DNA of 64,000 nt from Atkinsonella hypoxylon. Lineage: Eukaryota > Ascomycota > Sordariomycetes > Hypocreales > Clavicipitaceae. The notes under the pieces are model-generated. The model had not been told where the DNA came from. It did no database searches and was given only the letters and a program-made list of their open reading frames with translations. Shown piece by piece: positions 22,625 through 34,320 of the stretch (its first letter is position 1; the number at the start of each line of letters is the position of its first letter). Location of the stretch: assembly GCA_000729835.1 (NCBI GenBank), contig JFHB01000111.1:36223-100222 (forward strand), given 5' to 3'. A program made the translations under genes and the position numbers.

Positions 22625-25600
22625 GTAACTAAGCGAACTAGAATAAGAGCAACAGTCGATTTTAGTCCCAACCTCTGTTCCGTAAAAATTACTAGAATAA
22701 TTGTCCTTAGTACCCACCGCAAAACTAGAGAAATTAGCCGCTAAGAGGGCAGCAGCCCCAGCCTTAGTGGAACTAGGATTTAGGGGCTAGCTAGGATTGT
22801 TAGCTAGGGCTGCAGTATCCTTAGCAGCCCTAACGTTTCTAACAATAGGGCCTACCGCAGAATAACAAGGAATATACCTATATAACAACGTTTAAGGACA
22901 AATTTAACTAGAAAGACTATAAGAAGTACCTTAAAAGCTGTAGATACTAGCTAATAGAAAAAGAAGAAATAGTTAATGCTAAGGAACTACTAACTAGCCT
23001 AGAATCTAACTTTATTAAAACCTATTTTGCTAAAAGTAAAGAAAAGCAAAAGAAAAAGGTTTAAATTAAGGCAGACTAAAAGGATTTATAAGGAATCTAG
23101 ATAGAGTAAGTAGTTAAAGCAGTTATAAGGCTATAGCTTATTAAATCTAGCATTCTAAAGTTAAATTTCTTCCTAAAGATTCCTATTTAATTCTATAATA
23201 AGGGACTATTACATTAGATCTGCCTAGATACTAGAACCTCTTTAGTGCTAGTTAATAAAGTATAGTTAACTTAGTTTAGTTAGAATGTAAAATAGGTAAA
23301 AATAGAGCTAAAACTAGTTACTAAAGTGCAATTGTCCTTCTATATCTCTAAAATAGCTACATTTAACTTCTATATCCCTAGATCTATATATAGTGTGCCT
23401 ATAACTAGCTATTTTACAGTTGCAGCTAATGTAATAAGTAACTTAGGGCTAAAGCTCCTTCTAGGATTAACCTTTCTCTATAATTATAGTGTTAAAATCG
23501 ATTTTATTTGCTCTAAAGCTACTATTAGGTCTATTTATAATATAGTTATAGAAATAGGTATCTTTTAACTAATTTTAAAGATTTTACATTAGAATGTAAC
23601 AGTAGTATAAGCTATAATAATTCCGCTAAAATCGTAGAAGTATATTCTAGTTAAATAGAAGGAGGTATTAGCTAATAAGAAGGCTACTGCCTACTATATA
23701 TACTTAAAATTTAACCTTATTCTAGATATATTGCTTAGTATAACTAACTAGGAATAAATAATAGCCTATAACTATTTAGATAAATTTATTATAATCTAGA
23801 AAAATTAAAAGGTTACTTATCTTTAGTATAATAAAGGGCTTAAGGCTAACTATATAATTATAAACCTATTTAATTTATATATATATTTTTCTAAGGATAT
23901 TACACCTAATAATAGTCTATTGCCTATAGAAGATTATAAATTATAGAAAGAAGGTAACAGTAGTAGATTTAACCTTAAGAAAGTTAATAATAGTATCTCT
24001 ATATATAGAATCTCTTATTCTAAGGATATACTATATATCTATAATAAATATAAGGTTAAGGTAAGAAACTTAAACCTAAATGTTATAACTAAGCTTATTA
24101 ACTTAACGGATAAATACAATATTTATTGTAATAAAGGTATTATTCTTATGCCTAAAGACTAGTACATAAGAGTAGATTTAGTAGATAAATAGCAGAAGCA
24201 GCTAAAACCTATCTAAATCTACCTACTAGAAGCTAAAGATAAAGCTAAACTAGATAAGGTTTACAATAAGCTATATTTAAGTAGAAAGATATTGTATTTA
24301 GACAACTTAGCAGCTATAGCCTACTTAGCCTTTATAGTGTAGATTAAAACCCTAATAGAAAGAAAAGGATAAGTTATAGTTAATATAAGGCTACTTAACA
24401 GTATAGTAATGCTAAATATATACTTTCTACTAGATTAATTAGATATTATAGTAGATATATATAGTAAGAAGATGTTTTTACTCTTTAATATATTAGGGTT
24501 TTTCTATTAGCTTTCTATAAGATAAGAATATTAATCTTATATAGTAGTAATATTAAAATAAGGATTAGAAGCATTAAATATAGCGCTTATAGGCTTTAAG
24601 AATACACTAGCTTTTGCTTAATAGTATATAGACTAATTATTTTAAAAGCATTAATATTTTATATAAATCTATATTAATAACATTATTATATTCTTTAACT
24701 CTACTAAGGACTACTTTATATACCTTAATATAGTTTTATTAATTCTAGAGAAAAATAAGTTAATAATAGCTATAAAGAAGTTATTTATAGACTACTTAGC
24801 TATTTAGCTATTAGGTTTTATTATTAATAGTAATAGAATTACTAATATAAATAATAGGCTAAAAGCTTTTTAAAAACTTAAGTTTCTAGTAGATCTTATA
24901 AATCTAAAGACCTTTATTAATATAGCTAGCTTTTTATAGAAGAGTATTCTATAGTTTAATATATAAATTTACTTACTATAGAAATAAAAGACTACTTTAC
25001 TATAAAAGCTTTATAAAAAAGGCTTAGCTAATAGTCTACCTAAACTAATATACTAAAAGAAAGCCTAAAAAGCAATATTTTTATTAAAACCTAAGGAAAA
25101 AAAGGTATTCTAAGAAGTAAAAGTATACCTTAATAAAAATACTGTTTTATAGCACTATAACTCTAATAAGTATTTATTCTTTAAAGTTAACGCTTATAAA
25201 GAAGGATTTAGGCTCTTTATCTTTTAGCTTATAGGTAAATAGAATAGTTATAGTATATTTAGTAAAGACATTAAAAGTAACTAGCTATAGCTAATTCTCT
25301 TTCTCTTAAGATACACTTTTAACCTAAAGAAACGTTATAGAATAACTAAAGTAGAGGTAGCTATAATTATATAGAGTGTTTAAAAGCTATAGAAAATAGT
25401 TTAATTTAACTGCTATACTATTAATATTATTATAGACTACTTATTAGCAAAAGGGATTATTAAATACACCTTACTTACTACAATAGATCTAAATAAAGCT
25501 AACCTAAAATTAGCTAAAGTAGTTAATTATTTATTATAATTTAACCTAAGAGTTTTCTATATACTAAAAGTACTAAATATAGTGCTAAATATACTCTTTA

Positions 25601-27370
25601 GGTTGCTAGTTACAGTTTTATACTAAGAGAAGGCTTATAATAGTAAATTTAATAAGCTTAATATAAGTGTATTTTTCGCTAAAGAATATAGCGCTATAGT
25701 AGTATTAGATAAAGATTTAAAAGAGGAAATTATTTAAGGCTATAGTTTTAATCTAAAGCTTAGTAGAATTATAGAAGGTATTAAGGACTTTTATAAAAAG
25801 TAGGATTAGTAAAATTAATAATAAAGGCTAAGGATTCTACTATATAAATAGACTCTATAAGACAATAGACTTTTATACTATTATAATAGAAAAGGCTTAT
25901 TTTAACTGTATATACCTATAAAGGTTGTAGAATTTATCCTTAAAATAGTCTATAATAATTAAAACTATTTTAGCGCCTATAGAATAGCAGTAGAATTATA
26001 GGTAGTTTACTTTCTATAGATATATAAGTAGATTTAAACCTATATTGCTTACTGCTGTATCTATAAAGAAAACGCAATTAACTGCAGTAAGCTACTAAAG
26101 GAATTAAGGTTATTAGAGTTAGTTCTAACTCCTTTCTATATAATTTTGCTTAATTTTATTATTAATATACCTAAAGTTAGCTTAATAAACACTTTATAGC
26201 AAAAAGATAGATATAGCTCCTATAACTTACTATATTTACTAAATTGCCTATTTAGTAAGTAAACAATCCTTATACTTAAGTATATAATATATATAGTAGA
26301 AATTTAGGTAGAATTGCTCTTATAAATACTATATTTATTAAACTAAAGCTTTCTTAAGTAGATTGTAAGTAACTAAGATCTAAAGTTTATTTTTAATATT
26401 TAAAGAAGTATATTTACCTAAATTAGAAGTAAATTGCTTATAGCTATAGCTTACTACCTATAGATAGATAGAACAGCTAAATAGAAGAATTAAATAGTTA
26501 TTATTACTGTTTAATACTATATAGTTATAAATCTAAATACACTATAGACTATAATACTTTTAGCACTATAGCACTAACTTAATAATGCAGTAGTAGCTAG
26601 TATAGAGATTTCCTTTAATAAACTTATATATAGTTTCTAACTAGCTACTGTTATTAATTTAATCTAATTAGATAACGTTTCTAGCAATAGAATAGATATA
26701 AGCAATATAGCTATACTTTAGAAGCTATATTAGTAAGAGGTAGAAACAGCTATTAGTATAGTAAATGCCTTAAGTAAGATTAAATATAACGCTTAGTATA
26801 AGCCTATTAATATTAAAGTAAAGAATATAGTCTACCTATAATTACACTAAGGATATATACTTCTAGAAAAGCTAAAAAAGAAATAGTCTTCTTAATAAGT
26901 AAGGCTATATAAGGTTTTTATAAAAGTAAGCTTATTATTGTTTTACTTAGATTTTCTACTAGATTTATATATATACTTAGTAGTATTAGTAGCTTACCTT
27001 TAGAAGCTAAGATAAAGTAAAAACCCTTTTAACTAAAAAGAGTAACTACTACTGCTAATTACAATAGAAGGGTTTAGTATAAAGAACTATTAGGAAATTA
27101 AGTAAATTTATACCTATTAAATCTAATATTTCTACAGTAGGTTAAGTAAGCTATATTTAGAATTCCTTATATAATAGAAAGGGTTCTCTACTAAAGATAA
27201 CTAATAGATTGCTAAAGATAAGCTTAAAGTTAATACTTCTAAAATTATAAATAAATATTTATAGAAACACTCTATAAATTAAGAAGAAGAGTATTAGCGT
27301 TATTAAAAGAGTAATATAGCTTACTAAAAAGCTCTAAATTAGCTAGTAAAAGCTTATTACTAACTCTTTT
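22625..27370 (+). pseudogene. Chromovirus A gag C-terminus and pol (protease, RT, RNase H, integrase, chromodomain)
   Basis: Continuation of the gag frame after the copia insertion; the frame is kept into pol, so gag-pol was a single ORF. 22625-22870 is a lightly mutated Gln/Pro/Asn-rich linker. Aspartic protease: DTRTS at 23227-23241 (DTGTS expected; GGA to AGA is a RIP change), with an uninterrupted 80-codon stretch (23326-23568) carrying the LLLGLTFL region near the second protease strand. RT: YINN at 24670-24681 (from YxDD). RNase H and integrase follow, with a CxxC zinc pair near 26055. A chromodomain lies at about 27085-27250. Stops are TAA/TAG. The exact end is uncertain (27285-27370). 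Confidence 0.9.
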
Positions 27371-27647
27371 CTTTATAAGTCTTAATTTCCTTTATTATAT
27401 AATAGATTGTTTAAATCCCTTAGTATCTTTTTCTTTATATCCTTATTTATTATTATTAGAACTATTAAAATTAACCTATATTATAGAATTATAGGAGGTT
27501 AGAAAGAAAATACCTATAAATCTATATACTATTATTTTAACCTACTTTTCCTATAAATTTACCTTTACTTTTGTGAATTTTTATGCTTTTTACTATATAA
27601 CCTTTTCTTTATACCTTTATACATTATAAAATCTTATAAATTTATTA
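27371..27647 (+). other. Spacer between pol and the third ORF, chromovirus A
   Basis: AT-rich, no clear coding frame or repeat. Could hold the acceptor or leader for a spliced third-ORF message; no signal can be pointed to with confidence. Confidence 0.4.
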
Positions 27648-29512
27648 ATGCTGTTATAGCTGCTGCTTTTTCTATCCCTTTAGGCTGTTATTTAGCTACT
27701 TTTAATAGTTAAACACTAGAATACTACACTAAAGGCAATAGACTGCCTATAGAGTAAATTTCTATAGCCTATAGAACTAGCTAGCCTCTATAGAGCTACT
27801 TCTAGCCTCTTCTGTTCTTTCTATAGAAAATCTACTACTATTATTCTTTTCTTTTAGTAGTTTAGAATTATTAATTCTAGTAAACCTAAATAGCTTATTC
27901 TAAGAAAGGAATAACAATAGTAACTACACTTAAGCTATAATACTACTACTATTTAAACCTAAAGAAGAATATATTACTTCTAATATATATATTAATTACA
28001 ACAATAGTTCTAACGCTAAAAGTAAAGGTTTTAAGTTTAAGGAGTAGAAATATAACTATAAAGGTAATATAGTAGCTATAGAGCTAAATAACATTAAAAC
28101 TTATCTTATATTACTTAATTTCTACTGCCTATATAGCACTTTTAGTAGGCCTAGAAGTGCTAAGAGCACCCTAAAAGTTAATAAGTTTATTCTTAGTACT
28201 ATTTCTATAGAAATTAAAGATAACATTAATATTACTAATATAGAGCCTATTACAGAAGACTATAGTTAGTATTGCTATACTAATAGAGCTAAAGAAAAGG
28301 TATAGAATATAGAAAATACTATTTACACTTATACCTATAAATTTACCCTTAAAGGCAGTATAATAGATAAAACTAGTATTAAGGTCTTTAAAGACAATAT
28401 ATATTACTTACTCTAGTAGAATACAGTAATATATATCTTTAGAATTTACAATAACTATAAAGTAAAGCGCTAAAACTAGCAATATAAAGGTAAGAATACT
28501 AAAGTATCTATAAGTAACGCTAAAGTAGCTAGAAAAGGTAAGATATAGGTAAAAGCAGTAGCTACTATATACTACAGTAGTAATATAGTAAAAAGAGGTA
28601 AAGAAACTGTTACTATAGATTTATCTACTAGTTTACTATTATAAGCAGTATTACTTACTATTTACTTCTCTAATAAATTTAGCAGAATTAACAGCACTAT
28701 TATAGGTGCCTTAGCTAGTATTAGCTGTATAGACTTACTCTTTATTCTATTAGCTAAGGTGCAATTCTAGAGCTAGCGTAATAGTTTTCTTTAGAAGAAG
28801 TATAAATTTAATACTAAGGAAATAATTAAAGCCTACCTTAAGGATACTTCTATAGGTAGTAACGCTATATAGAAGCAACTTAACCTTTATATTACTAAAA
28901 TTAATAAGTTAAATAAAAAGATTAACTAGGTTAAAATAAAGGCTAAAGGAGGTCTATTTAATAAGTAGTTTAATAAATTATAAACTACTATTTACAGTAT
29001 ATATAACTAACTAGATAGTATAAGTTAATTTAATAAAGGTATTAATAACGTTATTAATAAAAATAAAACCTTACTAAAGGTTACTAGTAATATTAATATA
29101 CTATAGGTAGAAAGCAAACGCTTACAATATAAAATTAACTATATTTACGTAAACTTCTTAGAATGCTTAGCTAACTAGCTTATTGCTGTATAAGGCCTCT
29201 TTAGTAATAGATTTAGCACTATTTAATGTAGAAGAAGTACTTAGTTTATTCTAATTAATCTATCTTTAATATATTTCTCTCTATTAATTCTATAAAAGAT
29301 ACCTTCTGCAGTAAAGCTAACACTAACTAAGGTAAAAACGCTAACTAAAAGGCTAACTGTAAGTAAACTAGTAGAAACACCTACTAAGCGTAAAACTAGT
29401 ACCTTCTAGGTAAAACCCTTCCTAAAGCCGCTAGAAACGTCCTTTAGCTTTACTTTCTAGAGAGAACTAACAGCTTACTATAACTAACTAACAATTTACT
29501 GCTATTATTAAT
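27648..29512 (+). pseudogene. Third ORF of chromovirus Y copy A: envelope-like membrane protein
   Basis: About 600 codons downstream of the chromodomain, also present in copy B. From ATG 27648 the first 24 or so codons give a strongly hydrophobic Leu-rich signal-peptide-like segment (frame mod 0). The rest is in frame mod 1, from about 27868. The frame change is identical in B, so it is ancestral: an intron (possible GT at 27754 and AG at 27864-27865) or a frameshift. The middle part is Asn/Ser/Tyr-rich with several N-x-S/T sites and Cys residues. A hydrophobic stretch (about 28696-28764) is followed by a long coiled coil (about 28890-29110), a 16-residue membrane segment (29245-29292) and a Lys/Arg-rich tail. 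This is a type I membrane-protein layout as in envelope genes, but I recognise no specific family. TAA/TAG stops show RIP damage. Confidence 0.65.
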
Positions 29513-30062
29513 GCCTAAGGATTAAAATAGGCTATATATATATAAAGAAATACACTAAAGGGATCTAATAGAAAATTTACTTTAATATAGATTAATTTTT
29601 AATGCTTTTAACACTATATAGAATAATCTTATATAAAGAATGTACTATATAGATTTAATAAATTAGCTTTATTATATAAGATTAATTTATAGGATTTAAT
29701 ATTATCTAGGATAATTTTGCGTAACTTTACTTATATATAGGATATAGAACAAGCTTTAACGCTCTATTAGGTTTAAGGAAATCTATTAATTTAATATATA
29801 GATTTAATAGTTACTAGATTATAAGTGTAATTTAGGCATTATAAGTGTATAGAAAAATACGTAAATATAGCAACCTACGCTATAGATTGCACTACAACAA
29901 TAATAATGCATACTTACGCAATAAAATAATAACTACCTTTCTATGCCTTTTATAACAGCTAGATTAATAAGTTATTTAGTTTAATCTAATACGCCTTTTA
30001 ACAACTAATATTTAATTTTTAGAACAGCTAGAACAGTTAATCTTTTTTGTAGGGGCAGCACT
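29513..30062 (+). other. 3' noncoding region and polypurine tract of chromovirus A
   Basis: AT-rich sequence aligned with 11077-11599 of B on the other strand. A short purine-rich tract (gtaggggcagca, about 30049-30060) precedes the LTR. No gene seen. Confidence 0.6.
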
Positions 30063-30305
30063 TATTATAGGATAATTCTATAGACCTATAGGTCACTAGT
30101 GCATATAACTGCAATTATATATAAGTAGTTAGAAGTAACACTTAAGTAGTTAGATTGAACGGTTAACTATTATTTACTAGAACACTATTGCTAGATGCTT
30201 CTTACAGAAGCTCTTATAACTTCTCTTACGATTTATTGCATAACCTGTTGAATCCAACAACCCATCGTCGCTTCCGACAAACCCACGTTAGATCCCACCG
30301 TAACA
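30063..30305 (+). repeat. 3' LTR of chromovirus Y copy A
   Basis: 243 bp. The inner end (tattataggataattc) is heavily mutated. The outer end (about 30240-30305, finishing cccaccgtaaca) keeps several CpG sites. Directly followed by the TSD ctttg. Confidence 0.94.
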
Positions 30306-30310
30306 CTTTG

Positions 30311-31261
30311 CCTCTTTTTACTATATTGCTACTGTAGTATACAGTAGCTGCTGCTTTTGCCTATATCTTACCTCTTCTAGCTACTCTAGCGTTACCTATA
30401 GATGCCTTAGCATCCTTACCTTTATATCGCTAGTTTTAGCGCTTTACTTTACAGTTATTGTAAATCCTAAAGATATATATTACTGTATTCTACTAGAGTA
30501 AGTAATATACATTATCTTTAGAGACCTTAATGCTAGTTTTATCTATAGTGCTGCCTTTAAGAGTAAATTTATAGGCATAAGTGTAGATAGTATTTTCTAT
30601 ATTCTATACCTTTTCTTTAGCTCTATTAGTGTAGCAATACTAACTATAGTCTTCTATAATAGGCCCTACATTAGTAATATTAATGTTATCTTTAATTTCT
30701 ATAGAAATAGTGCTAAGAATAAACTTATTAACTTTTAAGGTGCCCTTAGCACTTCTAGGCCTACTAAAAGTGCTATATAGGCAGTAGAAATTAAGTAATA
30801 TAAGATAAGTTTTAATGTTATTTAGCTCTATAGCTACTATATTACCTTTATAGTTATATTTCTACTCCTTAAACTTAAAACCTTTACTTTTAGCGTTAGA
30901 ACTATTATTATAATTAATATATATATTAGAAGTAATATATTCTTCTTTAGGTTTAAATAGTAGTAGTATTATAGCTTAAGTGTAGTTACTATTGTTATTC
31001 TCTTCTTAAAATAGGCTATTTAGGTTTACTAGAATTAATAATTCTAAACTACTAAAAAAAAAGAATAATAGTAGTAGATTTTCTATAGAAGAGATAGAAA
31101 AGGCTAGAAGTAGCTCTATAGAGGCTAGCTAGTTCTATAGGCTGTAGAAATTTACTCTATAGGCAGTCTATTGCCTTTAGTGTAGTATTTTAGTGTTTAA
31201 CTGTTAAAAGTAGCTAAATAACAGCCTAAAGGGATAGAAAGAGCAGTAGCTATAATAGTAT
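30311..31261 (-). pseudogene. Third ORF of chromovirus Y copy B, N-terminal part
   Basis: Minus-strand equivalent of 27648-28600 in copy A, cut off by the insertion of A. The start codon is ATA at 31261-31259 where copy A has ATG, another RIP change. The Leu-rich signal-like segment and the later switch to another frame are both conserved with A. Confidence 0.68.
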
Positions 31262-31479
31262 TAATAAATTTATAAGATTTTATAATATATAAAGGTATAA
31301 AGAAAAGGTTATATAGTAAAAAGCGTAAAAATTTATAAAAGTAAAGGTAAATTTATAGAAAAAGTAGGTTAAAACAATAGTATATAGATTTATAGGTGTT
31401 TTCTTCTTAACCTTCTGTAATTCTATAATATAGGTTAATTTTAATAGTTCTAATAATAATAAATAAGGATATAAGGAAA

Positions 31480-32800
31480 AAGATATTAAGAGATTTAAAC
31501 AATTTATTATATAATAAAGGAAATTAAGACTTATAAGGAAAAGAGTTAGTAGTAGACTTCTACTAGCTAATTTAAAGCTTTTTAATAGGCTATATTACCC
31601 TTTTAATAATACTAATACTCTTCTTCTTAATTTATAGGGTGTTTCTATAGATATTTATTTATAATTTTAGAAGTATTAACTTTAAGCTTATCTTTAGCAA
31701 TTTATTAGTTATCTTTAGTAAAGAACCCTTTCTATTGTATAAGGAATTCTAAATATAGCTTACTTAACCTACTGTAGAAATGCTAGATTTAATAGGTATA
31801 AATTTAGTTAATTTCCTAATAGTTCTCTATACTAAACCCTTCTATTGTAATTAGTAGTAGCAGTTACTCTTTTTAGTTAAAAGGGTCTTTACCTTATCTT
31901 AGCTTCTAAAAGTAAGCTATTAATACTACTAGGTATATATATAAATCTAGTAGGAAATCTAGGTAAAACAACAATAAGCTTACTTTTATAAGAACCTTAT
32001 ATAGCTTTACCTATTAAGAAGACTATTTCTTTTTTAGCTTTTCTAGAAGTATATATCCTTAGTGTAATTATAGGTAGACTATATTCTCTACTTTAATGTT
32101 AATAGGCTTATACTAAGCGTTATATTTAATCTTGCTTAAGGCATTTACTATACTAATAGCTGTTTCTACCTCTTGCTAGTATAGCTTCTAAAGTATAGCT
32201 ATATTACTTATATCTATTCTATTGCTAGAAACGTTATCTAATTAGATTAGATTAACAATAGTAGCTAGTTAGAAAGTATATATAAGTTTATTAAAGAAAA
32301 TCCCTATACTAGCTACTACTATATTGTTAAGTTAGTGCTATAGTGCTAGAAGTATTGCAGTCTATAGTGTATCTAGATTTATAACTATATAGTATTAAAT
32401 AGCAATAATAACTATTTAATTCTTCTATTTAGCTGTTCTATCTATTTATAGGTAGTAAGCTGTAGCTATAAGCAATTTACTTCTAATTTAGGTAAATATA
32501 CTTCTCTAGACGTTAGAAATAAACTTTAGATCTTAGTTACTTATAATCTACTTAGGAAGGCCTTAGTCTAATAAATATAGCATCTATAAGAGTAGTTCTG
32601 CCTAAATTTCTGCTGTATATATTATATACTTAAGTATAAGAATTGTTTGCTTGCTAAATAGGCAATTTACTAAATACAGTAAGTTATAGGAGCTATATCT
32701 ATCTTTTTGCTATAGGGTGTTTATTAAGCTAACTTTAGGTATATTAGTAATAAAATTAAGCTAAATTGTATAGAAGGGAGTTAGAACTAACTTTAACAAC
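31480..32800 (-). pseudogene. Chromovirus B pol, C-terminal part (integrase, chromodomain)
   Basis: Minus-strand copy of about 26100-27370 in A. It contains the integrase core and C-terminal region, and the chromodomain at about 31665-31830. It is separated from the rest of pol (48986 onward) by element D, which inserted just after the integrase zinc region. Frame stops TAA/TAG. The interval 31262-31479 is the spacer between pol and the third ORF. Confidence 0.85.
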
Positions 32801-32805
32801 CTTAA

Positions 32806-33128
32806 TGTTATAGACTCGAGCCTTAGGCTTGGGTCTTTCAGTAGAGAGAGGACAGCAGGAGAGGGACAGAGATCTATATAGGTAAAGGGATAGAAGCGAG
32901 CTGCATTTATTTAGAGGTTACCTAGACTTCACTAAGCTCTAGAGAGAGAACCTTAGCTATAAAGTATATACTAAAAGAGGCTCCTAAGGGGATAAACCTA
33001 CCTCTAGATATATAGTATAGAGGTATAAAGAGGCTTCTAGTTCCTTCTCTTTTTCTCCTTTTCTCTCTATAATTATAGTTCTTATTATAAACGCTAGTTA
33101 GCAGCAGCTACTAGGTTAGTCTATTATA
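32806..33128 (+). repeat. 5' LTR of chromovirus D
   Basis: Begins tgttatagactcgagcc with a well-preserved outer end and finishes with a mutated inner end, gtctattata (preserved form gtccattaca at 48971-48980). Directly downstream, tactataattattc has no match to a usual tRNA 3' end. Its reverse complement shares about 10 nt with ctataattatag inside the LTR, which would fit self-priming as known in Tf1, but the block is palindromic, so this is weak. Confidence 0.93.
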
Positions 33129-33167
33129 TACTATAATTATTCTATAGATAGAACACTAGTAAGAACA

Positions 33168-34320
33168 ATATTATTTAGTTATAGCAATAAGAGCTTAGCT
33201 AGTTAGCTTAAGCACTCTTTTAACCTCTATAAAGAGGTAGAGGAAAATACAGTAGGAATTAGCTAAGAAGCAGTAGAAATTATAGTACTTTATAAATTAG
33301 TTAAGAGCTAATCTCTATAGATAAAGGAACTATAATGCTTTATAATAGACTATATATAGAAAGAGAAGCAGCTTTAAGCTACAGTAGGCTAGCAGCTAGA
33401 GAAACCTAAACAGAAGCCTCTACCTATAGTAAACCCTTACAATAGAAATAAATAAAGCTTTTAGGCCTAGTAAATAGCAATTACCTAAAAGCTCTAGGCT
33501 AATAGCGCCTTTATAGGTATAATATAGAACTAATAGTACTACTTATACTAAAGCTTATTGCTTAAGGTTTAGCAAAGAGTAGCTGCCTATTATAAGGTAG
33601 ATAAAGTAAGGGAATATAATATATAGAGGTTCCTTAATTACTTAGAATTAGTCTTTATAGATTCTTACTAATAGAACTAAGCCTTAATTAAGCTTAATTA
33701 GCTTTAATAGAGTAATAATAAGTAGTTTATAGAATTCTATATTTATTTTAAGGAGAAAATTACACTAATAGAAGAGGTTAACTAGAATAATAATATAAAG
33801 TTAGCTAAGTTATAGATAGCGCTTAATAAGGAAATAAAGGATTATAGTGTAAAAAGAGATATTCTCTATTATAACTACCTTTAGGCAGTAGAGTACTACT
33901 GTAGTATTACGCTAAACCTTAAGTTATATTATATTAAGGAATAGCACTAGCTAAAACGTAGCTCTAGCTCTAAAGGGCCCTAGAATAGCAACACTAAGAT
34001 AACTAGAGTTAATACTATAGAAACCTAATAGAGATAAAAAGAGAGCGTAAAGAAATCTAGAGTAAAATAACTAAATAAGAATGCTCTATAAGTAAAGTAG
34101 GTATTTAAAGCTAAACTTAAAAAACACTACTAAAAGAGGTAATACCTTTAGTGTAAGTTATTTTAACACTATATTTAAGGATATAGATAGTAACTAGTAG
34201 AATATAAGCTAGAGTTAACTAGTATATAAGCAGCAGTAATAAATAATATATAGAAGAAGAACTCTAATAAGTTAGAAAAAGGCTTACCTTTAGCCTTAAG
34301 CTTAATATAGAGGTAAAGGT
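33168..34320 (+). pseudogene. Chromovirus D gag
   Basis: Capsid polyprotein remnant, frame mod 0. The start is ATA at 33168, equal to the intact ATG at 37944 in E. The C-terminal part has a zinc knuckle of spacing C-x2-C-x4-H-x4-C at 34143-34184. The second Cys and the His are intact; the first and last Cys positions read Tyr (TGC/TGT to TAC/TAT, RIP changes). Nucleocapsid knuckles bind genomic RNA. The end is not certain; pol lies in a different frame. Confidence 0.85.

Larger units (their letters stand above)
12525..30305 (+). mobile_element. Chromovirus Y copy A (holds Copia-I element 2)
   Basis: A Ty3/Gypsy element on the plus strand inserted in the third ORF of its relative B. LTRs of 243 bp lie at 12525-12767 and 30063-30305, with a perfect TSD, ctttg, at 12520-12524 and 30306-30310. 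Without the 7.8-kb copia insertion it is about 9.9 kb. Order: LTR, gag, protease, RT, RNase H, integrase, chromodomain, third ORF, polypurine tract, LTR. Gag and pol are in one continuous frame once the copia insertion is removed. Confidence 0.95.

Noticed and set aside
33129..33145. Self-priming site in chromovirus X (complement of an LTR block)
   Set aside because: The shared block is a near-palindrome (ctataattatag), so a match by chance is likely; left as a remark only.
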